Source of the DNA: JAJDZL01 sp965221175
GTDB taxonomy: Bacteria; Pseudomonadota; Gammaproteobacteria; Arenicellales; JAJDZL01
Direction of reading: 5' to 3'
Length of the DNA: 64,000 bases
Assembly: GCA_965221175.1 (NCBI GenBank)
Contig: OZ244867.1
Coordinates: 1,798,001-1,862,000 of the forward strand
Below the pieces are notes generated by a model that ran no database searches, was not told the DNA's origin, and saw only the letters and a list, made by a program, of their open reading frames with translations. A program made the translations under genes and the position numbers. How positions within the stretch are numbered: position 1 is the stretch's first letter; each line of letters begins with the position of its first letter. Shown here one piece after another: positions 1 to 9,488 of the stretch.

Positions 1-861
1 ACAAGCCTTGCGCTGTACTGACCAGGTCCGCCCGTTTCTCAACATAGTGCATGATCGCGGGACGCGTAATGAATAAAGAGCCACGACTTCCCAAGTCTTT
101 GATGATGTCAACCGGTTCCGGCGGCCCCGACACATGTCCATAAGCTGCGCAAACACCCATGGGGCGTAGACTATCCAGCGATTTCTGCAGGGTATCCCTG
201 CCAATGGACTCATATACGACGGCAACCCTTTCACCGTCGGTTACTTCGCGAACTTTTGCAACAAAATCTTCATTTGCTCTTACAACCGGGTAGTCGCATC
301 CTGCAGCACGGGCTGCTTCCGCTTTCTCCGGAGTGCTGACAGTACCAATAACAGTTGCGCCCAGTGCTTTCCCCCACTCGCATAGAAGGAGCCCCATGGC
401 ACCTGCAGCTGCATGCACCAAAATCGTTTCGCCGGGCTGTACGCAGTAGGTCCTATGCAGAAGATAGTGTGCTGTCATCCCTTTCAGCAGCAAGGCGGCC
501 ACTTGCCGGTCTTCCAGTGTATCCGGTAAATGCACCAGTTGATCGGCAGGATAGTTTCGAACTTCCGCATAACTTCCAAGTGGAGGAATTGCGTAAGCGA
601 CGCGGTCGCCCACTCGAAATCTGCTCACCTCACTTCCTATGTCTTCGACAATTCCGACAGCTTCAAAACCGATCACTACAGGGCAAGGGGAACTGGCCAC
701 GGATGCGGAACGCCGCCTCGGTGATAAGTATCCGCAAAATTGACCCCAATCACAGTGTGCCGCAAACGAACTTCATTGGGCTGGGGATTAGCGACTGACC
801 AATCCTGCCAGCACATGTTTTCCGCAGCGCCAAGTTCGTGAACTACCAGTGCTTTTAGCAT
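1..861 (-). pseudogene. NADPH:quinone oxidoreductase-like gene, frameshifted and cut by the window edge
   Basis: This is a zinc-independent medium-chain dehydrogenase of the quinone oxidoreductase (QOR) type, which in this family reduces quinones with NADPH in the cytoplasm. The first 61 codons (861 down to about 679) read MLKALVVHELG...GVNFADTYHRGG, a classic QOR N-terminus. That frame then stops at a TAG around position 676-678. The homologous sequence continues in another frame (VVIGFEAVGIVEDIG, then VHAAAGAMGLLLCEWGKALG as the nucleotide-binding turn) and stays open to position 1. A single missing base near 680-690, in a run of C and T, explains the switch. About 40 C-terminal residues lie outside the window. 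It starts 48 nt after the ferredoxin reductase gene, so the two may be cotranscribed. It could be a real pseudogene or a base-call error. Confidence 0.85.
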
Positions 862-909
862 TTTGTCAATTTGTGTGAAGAAAAATTCGAATTCCAGCGA
901 TAGACTAAC

Positions 910-1953
910 TTACAGCGTACCATCTACTTTTAGTCTTTCGTGCATGATCGGACTGGTTGTGGTGAACTGAACTCTTTGCTTAAGTTCAGGATACAGATAG
1001 TGCTGCACTCCAAAAGCAGCCATTGCCGCTTCGTGGAACCCACAAAGAATGAGCTTCTTTTTCCCAGGATAGGAAACTATATCTCCGATCGCGAATATTC
1101 CCGGCTCGCTGGTTTGGCAGTCGGAAGTTTCTACGGTTATCGTCTTGCGGTCAAGCTGTAGACCCCACTGCGCAATAGGACCAAGATTTGGAGATAAACC
1201 ATAGAAAGCAAGCAACTCGTCAAACTCTATATCGATGGTCTCCGGCGCGTCACCGAACGTGATCACCCGAATACCCGCGAGTGCGTCGTTGTTTTCGATA
1301 ATCTTTTCTATTCGCCCGATGTGATATACCATGGAACCATCGTTTCGAGCTGCCAGTTTCTTCATTTTCTCAACAGATGCAGGCTGAGCACGAAACTCTT
1401 TTCGGCGATGCACCAAGACGACACTTTGCGCAATTTCGTGTAGTTCTAGTACCCAATCCAAGGCCGAGTCACCGCCACCAAGGATAGCGACTCTCTTGTC
1501 CCGATATTTCTCTTTGTCCTCAACGTGATAATTCAGATTTTTACCTTGGTAGCTGGCGGCGCCGGGCGTTCGCAGCGGCCGTGCGTCAAAAGCTCCCAAA
1601 CCACCCGCAATCACGATCGAACCGGCATCAAACTGAGTTCCGGATGATGTCGTCACATCAAATCTTCCGTCGTCGCGTTTACTGACCTCCGTAACCTGCT
1701 GCCCAAGCACATACTCTGAATCAAATGGAGAAGCCTGTTGTTCCAGCAAATCAACTAGCTCTTGTCCACCGACTATGGGGTAAGCCGGAATGTCATAAAT
1801 TGGTTTATCTGCGTATAAGGTTGAACACTGTCCACCAGTTACGGGGAGAGAGTCAATAATATGACATTTGATTCCGAGCAATCCCAGCTCAAATACTTGA
1901 AACAAGCCGCAGGGTCCTGCTCCAACGATGATTACTTCAGTGTTAATTTTCAT
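910..1953 (-). CDS. Ferredoxin--NADP(+) reductase, thioredoxin-reductase-like type
   Basis: This FAD enzyme moves electrons between NADPH and ferredoxin or flavodoxin in the cytoplasm. The 347-residue product has an N-terminal FAD dinucleotide fold (VIIVGAGPCG at about residues 7-16), a GGQC motif near 40-43 and a second, NADP-binding fold with GGGDSALDW near 159-167. The redox CxxC of true thioredoxin reductases is absent, which points to the YumC/FNR2 class. The reading frame is open upstream to 2058, but homology begins at MKINTEVII, so the ATG at 1953 is chosen. No strong ribosome binding site is visible. A 2[4Fe-4S] ferredoxin gene lies 1.3 kb away at 3269 and could be a partner, but nothing in the sequence proves this. 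Confidence 0.88.
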   Translation of the reverse strand: MKINTEVIIVGAGPCGLFQVFELGLLGIKCHIIDSLPVTGGQCSTLYADKPIYDIPAYPIVGGQELVDLLEQQASPFDSEYVLGQQVTEVSKRDDGRFDVTTSSGTQFDAGSIVIAGGLGAFDARPLRTPGAASYQGKNLNYHVEDKEKYRDKRVAILGGGDSALDWVLELHEIAQSVVLVHRRKEFRAQPASVEKMKKLAARNDGSMVYHIGRIEKIIENNDALAGIRVITFGDAPETIDIEFDELLAFYGLSPNLGPIAQWGLQLDRKTITVETSDCQTSEPGIFAIGDIVSYPGKKKLILCGFHEAAMAAFGVQHYLYPELKQRVQFTTTSPIMHERLKVDGTL

Positions 1954-2304
1954 TCTGGTGTAGATGCCTTTGTTGAATTTTTCTGTGCCAGTGTATGCAA
2001 CTACTGGCTCAGCGTTACATGTATGAGTTTGGGCCAAGCTGTTGTTGACGTTCGGCAAACGGCGACTAACAGCAAATTATAGACATTAGGGCAAGTACCT
2101 AAAGTGTCCGTGAGTGTTTCGACGTATTTGGGGGAATTCCAGTAGATGCTAACTCACGCGTAGTCACTAGCCATTATTGGGTCGACTGTAGCGCGTCAGA
2201 TTCCGCACCCGGATTCACCCATCGCATAGTCAGAGAATTCAGTGAAAAGTCATTGGCCAACCTAATTGATTCTGAGGATGATCTGATAGTTCTGTCAAAA
2301 ACTG
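1954..2304. other. Gene-free stretch upstream of the ferredoxin reductase
   Basis: No convincing gene or RNA is visible. The reading frame extending the reductase to 2058 has no family-like sequence and is taken as untranslated. The promoter of the reductase gene presumably lies here. Confidence 0.4.
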
Positions 2305-3090
2305 CTAGTCATCCGGTATCGCTTGAAAATACCCGTTCTCCGAAACCACTTTCATAGCAGTTCCATAAAGTTCACTCAATTTTGAATCCGTAAGAAGATT
2401 TTGCTTTTCTCCAATCTCTTCAATCCGTCCCTTATTCAATAGTACTAGGAAAGTGACTTCCGGCGGAATTTCATGGATGTGGTGAGTAACAAGTACAATC
2501 TGTTTGCCAGAATGCATTAGTTTACGAATGATTCGCAAATAGAGAAACGTCGCATTCAGATCCAGCCCACTAGTCGGTTCGTCCAAAACCAGAGTAGATG
2601 GTTCGCTGACTAAAGCACGAGCGAGCAGAAACCTGCGCTGTTCTCCAGTAGACATGCGAGAATAGAATTCATCGCTCAAATGATCGATATGCAGTTCGAT
2701 CATTACCCGTTTAGCCAGATCAAGTGATGAAGAATCATAATCCTGATGACTATACACCCCTACACTGGAGTGAAATCCTGACAGAACGACTTCGATTCCT
2801 TTCACATAACCCAGATACCGATTCTGCAGGTCCTGAGAAATGAATCCCAAATTACGGCGTAGTTCCCAAACATTCCACTTTTCTTGACCCATTATCCGTA
2901 CCCACGAATTTTCGCAGCGCACAGGATACAGTTCTCGCATGAGTACCTTCAACAGCGTTGTTTTTCCAGCTCCATTGGGACCCAATATGGCTATATTGCG
3001 ATCTATGGGCAATTGCAATGTAAAACGATCCAGAACTTTCGATCGACCCCGGTATACCGTGGTGTTGTGCATGTCAATCAGATATTTCAT
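2305..3090 (-). CDS. Stand-alone ABC transporter ATP-binding protein
   Basis: This 261-residue protein is a single ABC nucleotide-binding domain that would hydrolyse ATP to drive a membrane transporter. Walker A is GPNGAGKTT (about residues 38-46), the signature is STGEQ rather than the canonical LSGGQ, and Walker B is TLVLDEPTSGLD followed by the switch histidine in LVTHH. The THHIHEIPP ending is typical of the ModF/YlmA-like group of single-domain ATPases. No permease or binding-protein gene is adjacent, so its partner and substrate cannot be read from context. The start ATG at 3090 has only a weak upstream purine run. It is transcribed alone on the minus strand, divergent from yfhL. Confidence 0.85.
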   Translation of the reverse strand: MKYLIDMHNTTVYRGRSKVLDRFTLQLPIDRNIAILGPNGAGKTTLLKVLMRELYPVRCENSWVRIMGQEKWNVWELRRNLGFISQDLQNRYLGYVKGIEVVLSGFHSSVGVYSHQDYDSSSLDLAKRVMIELHIDHLSDEFYSRMSTGEQRRFLLARALVSEPSTLVLDEPTSGLDLNATFLYLRIIRKLMHSGKQIVLVTHHIHEIPPEVTFLVLLNKGRIEEIGEKQNLLTDSKLSELYGTAMKVVSENGYFQAIPDD

Positions 3091-3268
3091 GTCTGCCCGG
3101 TTGATTTAATTCCGCTAAACACATATATGTTGTTCTATTGCCATATTCTTTGTAACCTTGATATATGGTGTACTTTCACACAGTCACCGTGAAATGTAAA
3201 TGCTGCTTGACAGATACCCAATAACAGATTCAGTTAACATTAGTTAAACTACAGACTCCGAATTTAAT

Positions 3269-3535
3269 ATGGCCCTTTTCATAACGGATGAGTGCATCAA
3301 TTGCGACGTTTGCGAACCAGAGTGTCCAAATGACGCAATATACATGGGACCCGAAATCTATGAAATCACGCCTTCGCTCTGTACTGAGTGCGTCGGACAC
3401 TTCGACACTCAGCAATGCGTAGAAGTCTGTCCTGTTGAATGCATCATCGTCGACCCGGACAATACTGAAACCCAATCTCAACTGCTAGACAAGTACAGGC
3501 AAATTATCTCTGAATCTGCAGCCACCGTGACTTGA
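3269..3535 (+). CDS. yfhL: YfhL-family 2[4Fe-4S] ferredoxin
   Basis: This small electron carrier has 88 residues. It carries the motif CINCDVCEPECPNDAI followed by CTECVGHFDTQQCVEVCP, that is two CxxCxxC...CP cluster-binding sets with the longer inter-cysteine loop in the second set. That pattern is typical of the YfhL group of bacterial ferredoxins. It starts at the ATG at 3269 without an obvious Shine-Dalgarno sequence. It is convergent with mutM, and the stop codons lie about 7 nt apart inside a shared hairpin. In many proteobacteria yfhL is found next to mutM or coaD, so this neighbourhood supports the call. Confidence 0.92.
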   Translation: MALFITDECINCDVCEPECPNDAIYMGPEIYEITPSLCTECVGHFDTQQCVEVCPVECIIVDPDNTETQSQLLDKYRQIISESAATVT

Positions 3536-3549
3536 ACTTCAATCAAGTC
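3529..3549. terminator. Hairpin between convergent yfhL and mutM, possible bidirectional terminator
   Basis: A perfect 7-bp inverted repeat, GACTTGA and TCAAGTC with a 7-nt loop, spans both stop codons. The following T-rich stretch on the plus strand is weak (GGCATTTTCC), so termination activity is an inference from position and symmetry. Confidence 0.4.
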
Positions 3550-4358
3550 TGGCATTTTCCACAGTAGTAGGTAGATCGCTGTCCTATTACCCTCCTGCTG
3601 ATGGAAGCCGCACACAGTTTACATGGCATTCCTTCGCGTTCATAAACTAGTAAATCCTGACTGAAATATCCGGGTTCACCAGTTCCATTCACAAAATCTC
3701 TCAACGTTGTCCCACCCGCTGCGATCGCATCGCTCATTGTATTCTGAATGCATTTTGCCAGTAGGCGGTATCGGCCAACGGAAATTTGGTTTACACGTCT
3801 GATTGGATTGATTCCGGCACGAAACAACGCTTCCGACGCATAGATGTTTCCGACACCAACAACAACTCGGCTATTCATGATCATATTCTTCACCGCAAGC
3901 TTGCGATTCCGTGAAATTGCATAGAGATATTCACCATCAAAATTCTCGCTTAAAGGTTCCGGTCCAAGATTGGCCAGCAGATGATACTCAGCGGGGTTAC
4001 CTTCAATCCAAAGAACGCACCCAAATCGTCTCGGGTCTCTCAATCTAAGGAGCAGGTCGTTGTTGATTTCCAATTCGACATGATCGTGTACGCCCGGCGG
4101 TTCATCTCTTGATGACAATCGTATGCTGCCGGACATTCCAAGATGCAAGAGCATATGCCCGGTGCCGATTTTTATAAGGATATATTTCGCGCGTCTGCGG
4201 ACGCTTACAATGCGATTGCCGACAACTTGGCTTTCAAGTGTGTCAGGAACAGGCCACCGGAGTCTCGAATCACGAACAACGAGCTTTGTTATTTTGTTTC
4301 CTGTAATGAGTGGTGAAATTCCGAGTACAGTGGTTTCTACTTCGGGCAGTTCAGGCAT
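3543..4358 (-). CDS. mutM: Formamidopyrimidine-DNA glycosylase (Fpg/MutM)
   Basis: This base-excision repair enzyme removes 8-oxoguanine and formamidopyrimidines and nicks the abasic site. The 271-residue protein begins MPELPEVET, giving the catalytic N-terminal proline (after Met removal) and the glutamate next to it. A lysine in RRAKYILIK corresponds to the conserved active-site lysine of the beta-sheet domain. The helix-two-turn-helix region includes GVGNIYASEALF. A C-terminal zinc finger is visible as CKLC followed about 16 residues later by CGKC. The length is normal for the family (about 270). All key elements are present, so it should be active. Confidence 0.97.
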   Translation of the reverse strand: MPELPEVETTVLGISPLITGNKITKLVVRDSRLRWPVPDTLESQVVGNRIVSVRRRAKYILIKIGTGHMLLHLGMSGSIRLSSRDEPPGVHDHVELEINNDLLLRLRDPRRFGCVLWIEGNPAEYHLLANLGPEPLSENFDGEYLYAISRNRKLAVKNMIMNSRVVVGVGNIYASEALFRAGINPIRRVNQISVGRYRLLAKCIQNTMSDAIAAGGTTLRDFVNGTGEPGYFSQDLLVYEREGMPCKLCAASISRRVIGQRSTYYCGKCQT

Positions 4359-4576
4359 AAACTAAATTATGGCAGTTATATACACTCCTAACCATGCAAA
4401 AATTTCAACGATTGTTTTCACTATTTTTCAAGCAATTCCATTCGCTTCTCCTGTTGGGGGTGTGGTTCACAGCGCAAACCCAATTAAAAACAACTAGAAA
4501 TTTACGACACTGATGCGCTAAAAATCTCACTTCAGCAACCGGTAATTTGGCATGATGTGGAATTTCGCTTTAGGGA

Positions 4577-6400
4577 TTAGGCTGTCTTCGTTTCTGTGAG
4601 GTTAAGTTCATCTATCATTTCTTCACGCATTTTGAACTTCTGGGCCTTACCGGATACCGTCATGGGCAATTCACTTCTGATGCGTACATAACGGGGAATT
4701 TTGTAGTATGCAATCTGACCTTGGCAAAAATCCTTGATTTCTTCTTCAGTTAAACTGCTGCCGTCTTTCGGTACTACCCAAGCACAAACTTCTTCACCAA
4801 ACTTGGAATCAGGTATTCCAAACACCTGAACGTCCTTGACTTTGCCGTTCCTGTAGAGAAAATCTTCCACTTCTTTGGGGTATACATTCTCACCGCCACG
4901 AATCACCATATCCTTGACGCGCCCAACGACATTGCAATAACCTTCGTTGTCGAAAATCGCCAAGTCACCAGAGTGCATCCATCCGTCGGCATCAATTGCC
5001 TCCCTGGTACGAATTTCATCACCCCAGTATCCTTTCATTACTGAATAGCCCCGTGTACATAGTTCTCCCTTTTCTCCAAGTGGAACAATATCTCCATTGC
5101 TATCCGTGATACAGCATTCGACATGTGGGTGAACTCTTCCTACAGTTGAAACTCGCTTTTCGAGCGGATCATCTATGTTGCTCTGAAAAGAAACAGGGCT
5201 GGTTTCTGTCATTCCATATGCAATTGTTACTCCACTCATATGCATTTCATTGACTACGCGGTTCATCGTTTCAATTGGGCAAGGAGCGCCGGCCATCACT
5301 CCAGTTCGCAAGGAAGATAAGTCGAACTCGGTAAATCGTTCATGGGTCAGCATTGCGTTGAACATTGTAGGTACGCCGTATAGTGCGGTGCATCTTTCAT
5401 TCGCAATCGCTGATAGAGTCTCGACTGGGTCGAAACCCTCTCCAGGAAACACCATAGTGGCGCCTTTCGTAACACAGCCCAATGCACCCATCACCATTCC
5501 GAAACAATGATAAAGGGGAACTGAGATACACAACTTGTCCTGATGGGAAAATTCCATAGTATCGGTCGTAAATTTTGCATTGTTAAGGATGTTACTGTGA
5601 GAAAGCGTTGCCCCTTTTGGCGCACCGGTGGTACCACTGGTAAACTGAATATTGATGGCATCATCCGAATCAATAGCTGCGCTTATGGAATCCAGCCGGC
5701 CTCTATGTGCAGGACCAGCCATCGACATGACTGCATCAAAATCGAGCAATCCACCCGGAACCGTTTTATCGGATGGGTCTTTCATGCAGATCACCATTTT
5801 TAGAGATGGTAAGCGGTCCACTCGGAGATTTAGTGCATCGTGTCCCGATTTTTCTGCCACCAATTCTTGAATCATCGTCAGATAATTGCTGGCCTTGAAT
5901 TTTCGTGCAGTAACCAGAGCCGAACAACCAGATGCATTCAGAACGTGTTCAAGCTCTGCAGTTCTGTAGGCCGGATTGATGGTAACCAGAATGACACCGA
6001 TCCTTGCTGTCGCGAACTGGGTTAATACCCACTCGGGTCTGTTTGGTGACCAAATTCCGATTCTGTCACCTTTGGTCAGGCCAAGAGCCAGAAAACCAGC
6101 AGCGAGCGCATCAATTTCTTCTGAAAATTCCTGCCAACTCCAACGAATTCGCTTGTCGAGGAAAACTATTGCATCATAGGGCAAATGTTGTCGCACAATT
6201 TCAGCTAGAAAATCGGGGATGCTCTTATCGATTAGCGGCGACTGTTTGCTGCCGATTACATGAGACATACCTTCAGTTGCGATATGCCGCTCAGTTTGTT
6301 TTTGATCGTGTTCAAAACTCAGTAGTCGACTAGTTGTGGCGCCTGTCTCAAACAGCGGATTTGAAAGATCTTTAATTGGTTTGTCGAGTACGCTCATCAT
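4577..6400 (-). CDS. Acyl-CoA synthetase, AMP-binding enzyme
   Basis: This enzyme activates a carboxylic acid to the acyl-adenylate and then the CoA thioester. The 607-residue protein shows TSGTTGAPKG (about 254-263) for AMP binding, YGMTET (395-400), GWMHSGDLA, the hinge GRVKDMVIRGGENVYP, and a C-terminal catalytic lysine in SGKAQKFKM. It belongs to the medium/long-chain acyl-CoA ligase group rather than acetyl-CoA synthetase. An ATG pair at 6400/6397 preceded by GGAG at good spacing supports the start. A downstream ATG at 6268 is an alternative that would remove an unusual 44-residue extension. It lies 32 nt downstream of the ABC-amidase gene, suggesting it activates the acid released by the amidase. 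That link is inference. Confidence 0.92.
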   Translation of the reverse strand: MMSVLDKPIKDLSNPLFETGATTSRLLSFEHDQKQTERHIATEGMSHVIGSKQSPLIDKSIPDFLAEIVRQHLPYDAIVFLDKRIRWSWQEFSEEIDALAAGFLALGLTKGDRIGIWSPNRPEWVLTQFATARIGVILVTINPAYRTAELEHVLNASGCSALVTARKFKASNYLTMIQELVAEKSGHDALNLRVDRLPSLKMVICMKDPSDKTVPGGLLDFDAVMSMAGPAHRGRLDSISAAIDSDDAINIQFTSGTTGAPKGATLSHSNILNNAKFTTDTMEFSHQDKLCISVPLYHCFGMVMGALGCVTKGATMVFPGEGFDPVETLSAIANERCTALYGVPTMFNAMLTHERFTEFDLSSLRTGVMAGAPCPIETMNRVVNEMHMSGVTIAYGMTETSPVSFQSNIDDPLEKRVSTVGRVHPHVECCITDSNGDIVPLGEKGELCTRGYSVMKGYWGDEIRTREAIDADGWMHSGDLAIFDNEGYCNVVGRVKDMVIRGGENVYPKEVEDFLYRNGKVKDVQVFGIPDSKFGEEVCAWVVPKDGSSLTEEEIKDFCQGQIAYYKIPRYVRIRSELPMTVSGKAQKFKMREEMIDELNLTETKTA

Positions 6401-6432
6401 GTGCTCTCCGCGTGAATTACCACAACAACAAT

Positions 6433-8766
6433 TTACATGTCTCGCCAGTCTTTCAATTGTTCGAAAGCATAGGCAGCTCGGTAAATCGCAGATTCATCAT
6501 AATGGCGAGCGATGAGCATCATTCCGATTGGCAAACCTTCCCTCAAGCCGCAAGGCACATTCATCGCAGGATGACCGGTGCAGCTGAATGGCGCAGTATT
6601 AGGGATCATCTCGAATGCGCGCTGAATGTAAAGTTCAAGAGTTGCGTCGGGTGGAGGCAGAAGCGTTGCTTTTATAGGCAGAGTCGGCACAAGCAGTAGG
6701 TCAAATCGATTCAACTCGGCATCATAGGCAGCTCTGAGCCGTCGTGATATGTTTTGTGCCTTACCATAGTAACGACCACGATAATGCTTCTGAAAATATT
6801 CACCAATCAGCATGCAAACTTTCAGGCTTGGGGACAACTCATCAGCTCGAGATCGCCAGTTTCCATAGAAATCGATCAAACTGGTAATAAACAATCCCCG
6901 GTAGTTGGTACCGAAGGCGTTTCCATGCATCATAAAGTCGGTCAGCCCTTCAAGTGCTATGGGGGTCCAAATAGCTGCTCCGTTCTTGTGCAGTGGAATC
7001 GAAATTTCTTCGACACGCGCACCGATTTCTTTGAACGAATCAGCTGCCACCCGTACAGTATCGTTTACATCCGGTTCGCTGGATGGTAATTCAAATCCTT
7101 CTTTCACTACCCCAATCCGCAAATCTGTAATTCCACGTGTCATCTGTCTCGTATAGCTGTCCACACGAGGGGCATACTGACGAGGATCAAGCATGTCCTC
7201 TTGTTGGCCAGCAATAACTTCGAGCAGAAGGGCATTGTCGGATACTGTCGCTGTCATTGGACCAATTGTGTCAATTGTGGCTTCGATGGACATAACACCC
7301 GAATAGGGTACAAGTCCATGTGTCGGTTTCATGCCATAACACCCAGACCAAGAGGAGGGGATTCGTATGGAACCTCCTTGATCTCCACCAATAGCCATTG
7401 ATACTTCGCCTGCGCCTACCAGTGCCCCACATCCAGATGAAGACCCTCCAGAAGAGTGAGTCGGCTTCCATGGATTGCACACCGGTCCGGTAGAGTTAGT
7501 GTGGCTGCCACCAGACAGGCAAAGACTCTCGCAATGTGCTTTTCCAACGATTGTGCCACCAGCATCCAGAATTCGAGAAACGACAGTGGCATCAACGTCA
7601 GGTACATACCCTTCGAGTACGGAAGTTCCATTCATCATGCGTACACCAGATAGGCAAATCGTGTCCTTGAGCACGATCTCCTTGCCTTTTAGCGGCCCGG
7701 ATGACGCTCCTCGCACCTCGCATTTCATATGCCATGCATTGAGGGGATTATCCGCTGCATCAGGCTGTTGCCCAGAGGTCCTCGGATATTTGACTTTCGG
7801 CAATTCATCAGGCATTGAATCAACGACATCATAGGCATCCAGCGTTCCCTGCATTATGTCCGAATACTGGGCAATTTCGGCATCGTCCATGTGGAAATGC
7901 AAATCGCTCGCAATGTCACGCAATTGATGAAGAGTTGGGCGTTTAACTGTCATAAAGTTCTCCCTGTTTACCATTTCATGTTTATTAGGGATTGGTTTGG
8001 CTATGTTGGTTTTTGGGGGTTGCGTCACTGAATCCAAATTTGGTGTTAGAGCTCGGAGTGAAGGTTTGTCAGGCTCTATCAGCTCTTTGCGTTCACTTTG
8101 AATGATGATGCCGTTTTCTATGCGAATGACTTGATCTGCCAACGCGTGAATGAAGTCTGAATTCTGCTCCACGAGCAGTAATGAGAGTCCGGTTTCTTCA
8201 CGAATGTTTGTGAGAATTTCGGCAATTTCCGCGATAATCGAAGGTTGTATTCCTTCTGTTGGCTCATCAAGTAAAAGCAAAATTGGCTCAGCTATCAGAG
8301 CGCGGGCAAGCGCCAGAATTTGCTGTTCGCCGCCGCTAAGCGTGCCACCTGGATTTCTGAGAAGCGATTCTAGTATCGGAAAACGCGTGACCGCTCTTTC
8401 GACGGCGACATTTTCATTGCTGTCTGATGTATCGGGATTGAATGCCATACATAGATTTTCACGCACCGATAGATTGACGAAAATGCCTCTGCCTTGGGGT
8501 AGATAGCCAATCCCCAAACGCGCCCGTCGCCACGGTTCGCGGTCAGATATATCTTTTTCATCAAAGTGAATTGAACCTCCGAACAGTGGAATGTATCCCA
8601 TCAATGCCCGTAGAAAAGTTGATTTGCCCATACCGTTATGGCCGAGTACGCCAACGCAGGACCCTTCTTCAATCCCAAGGTTAACGTCATGCAAGACAGG
8701 CACACCATGGTATCCCGCACGCAAGTTGCGAACTGACAGAATAGTATTGGAGAAACTCTTGTTCAT
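6433..8766 (-). CDS. LivF-type ABC ATPase fused to an amidase-signature enzyme
   Basis: One uninterrupted 777-residue frame contains two proteins. Residues 1 to about 240 are a LivF/UrtE-type ATPase with GHNGMGKST (Walker A), TLSGGEQQ (signature) and LLLLDEPTEGIQP (Walker B). Residues 272-777 are a full amidase-signature enzyme. Numbered from its own Met (position 7953) the triad is Lys96 (VLKDT), Ser171 (GGSSSG) and Ser195 (DQGGSIR). These are the residue numbers known for the nitrile-hydratase-linked Rhodococcus amidase, and that resemblance extends over the N-terminal helical part (YDVVDSMP). The stretch 250-271 looks like translated intergenic sequence containing a ribosome binding site. 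It is probably a read-through fusion, with the amidase also able to start alone. Amide hydrolysis by this family yields the acid and ammonia. No nitrile hydratase gene is seen. Confidence 0.9.
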   Translation of the reverse strand: MNKSFSNTILSVRNLRAGYHGVPVLHDVNLGIEEGSCVGVLGHNGMGKSTFLRALMGYIPLFGGSIHFDEKDISDREPWRRARLGIGYLPQGRGIFVNLSVRENLCMAFNPDTSDSNENVAVERAVTRFPILESLLRNPGGTLSGGEQQILALARALIAEPILLLLDEPTEGIQPSIIAEIAEILTNIREETGLSLLLVEQNSDFIHALADQVIRIENGIIIQSERKELIEPDKPSLRALTPNLDSVTQPPKTNIAKPIPNKHEMVNRENFMTVKRPTLHQLRDIASDLHFHMDDAEIAQYSDIMQGTLDAYDVVDSMPDELPKVKYPRTSGQQPDAADNPLNAWHMKCEVRGASSGPLKGKEIVLKDTICLSGVRMMNGTSVLEGYVPDVDATVVSRILDAGGTIVGKAHCESLCLSGGSHTNSTGPVCNPWKPTHSSGGSSSGCGALVGAGEVSMAIGGDQGGSIRIPSSWSGCYGMKPTHGLVPYSGVMSIEATIDTIGPMTATVSDNALLLEVIAGQQEDMLDPRQYAPRVDSYTRQMTRGITDLRIGVVKEGFELPSSEPDVNDTVRVAADSFKEIGARVEEISIPLHKNGAAIWTPIALEGLTDFMMHGNAFGTNYRGLFITSLIDFYGNWRSRADELSPSLKVCMLIGEYFQKHYRGRYYGKAQNISRRLRAAYDAELNRFDLLLVPTLPIKATLLPPPDATLELYIQRAFEMIPNTAPFSCTGHPAMNVPCGLREGLPIGMMLIARHYDESAIYRAAYAFEQLKDWRDM
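7958..7965 (-). promoter_or_regulatory. Internal ribosome binding site for the amidase half
   Basis: On the minus strand AGGGAGAA lies a few bases upstream of an in-frame ATG at 7953. From that ATG the amidase has its family-typical length (506 aa) and its catalytic residues fall at the classical numbers 96, 171 and 195. The site therefore looks like the original start signal of a separate amidase gene now enclosed in a longer frame. Confidence 0.6.
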
Positions 8767-9488
8767 ATAACAACTTCGCGACCAAGGTAGACGTCACGAA
8801 CATGCTCATTCTCAAAAACCTGTTCAGGTGAACCCGTTGCAAGAATTCGACCCCTATGCAGAACGGTCATCGATTCAGCAATCATTCGAACAAATCGTGT
8901 GTTATGTTCGATTACCAGTAGAGCCATGCTATGCCGCAAATCATGCAGTAAGGAAGCCAATTCGTTCACTTCGGTTTCAGTAAGCCCGGCTGCGGGTTCG
9001 TCAAGCAGCAATATGGAAGGACGTATTGCTAGAGCAGAAGCAAGTTCCACCAACTGACGATGCCCATGAGCCAAATCAGCTACTGGCCGGGAACGATCGT
9101 CAATGATCCCCAATTTTTCAATAAGCGATTCAACAACCCGTTTAGATTCACGCGCAGAATGGTGACGACGTGCTGCCACCCACAAATTCTCATGCACGCT
9201 CAACCCTTCCAGCAGATTTGGCACTTGCGTTTTGATACCCACTCCGAGACGTGCGACTCGATGTGAAGGATATCGAGTCGATTCCTGACGGTTGATCCAT
9301 ACTCGTCCGGCTGAAGGACGTACAACACCAGCAATAGCTTTAAAGAATGTGCTTTTACCAGCACCGTTTGGACCAATCAAGCAATGCATTTCACCACGAC
9401 GCAAGGAGAAATCCACGTCATCAACGGCCGCAACACCGCCATATCGAACACTCATGCCTTCAACCGACAGAATCGTTTCACCTGCCAT
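8763..9488 (-). CDS. LivG/UrtD-type ABC transporter ATP-binding protein
   Basis: This is one of two ATPases of a branched-chain amino acid/urea/amide-type importer (HAAT family). The 241-residue protein has GPNGAGKST (Walker A), LAHGHRQLVELASAL in place of the usual LSGGQ signature, and ILLLDEPAAGLTETE (Walker B). That signature form is common in LivG/UrtD proteins. Its stop overlaps the start of the next ATPase by 4 nt, and its start overlaps the end of the LivM-type permease gene by 11 nt, so translation is probably coupled. The cluster order binding protein, H, M, G, F matches the family. Confidence 0.93.
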   Translation of the reverse strand: MAGETILSVEGMSVRYGGVAAVDDVDFSLRRGEMHCLIGPNGAGKSTFFKAIAGVVRPSAGRVWINRQESTRYPSHRVARLGVGIKTQVPNLLEGLSVHENLWVAARRHHSARESKRVVESLIEKLGIIDDRSRPVADLAHGHRQLVELASALAIRPSILLLDEPAAGLTETEVNELASLLHDLRHSMALLVIEHNTRFVRMIAESMTVLHRGRILATGSPEQVFENEHVRDVYLGREVVI

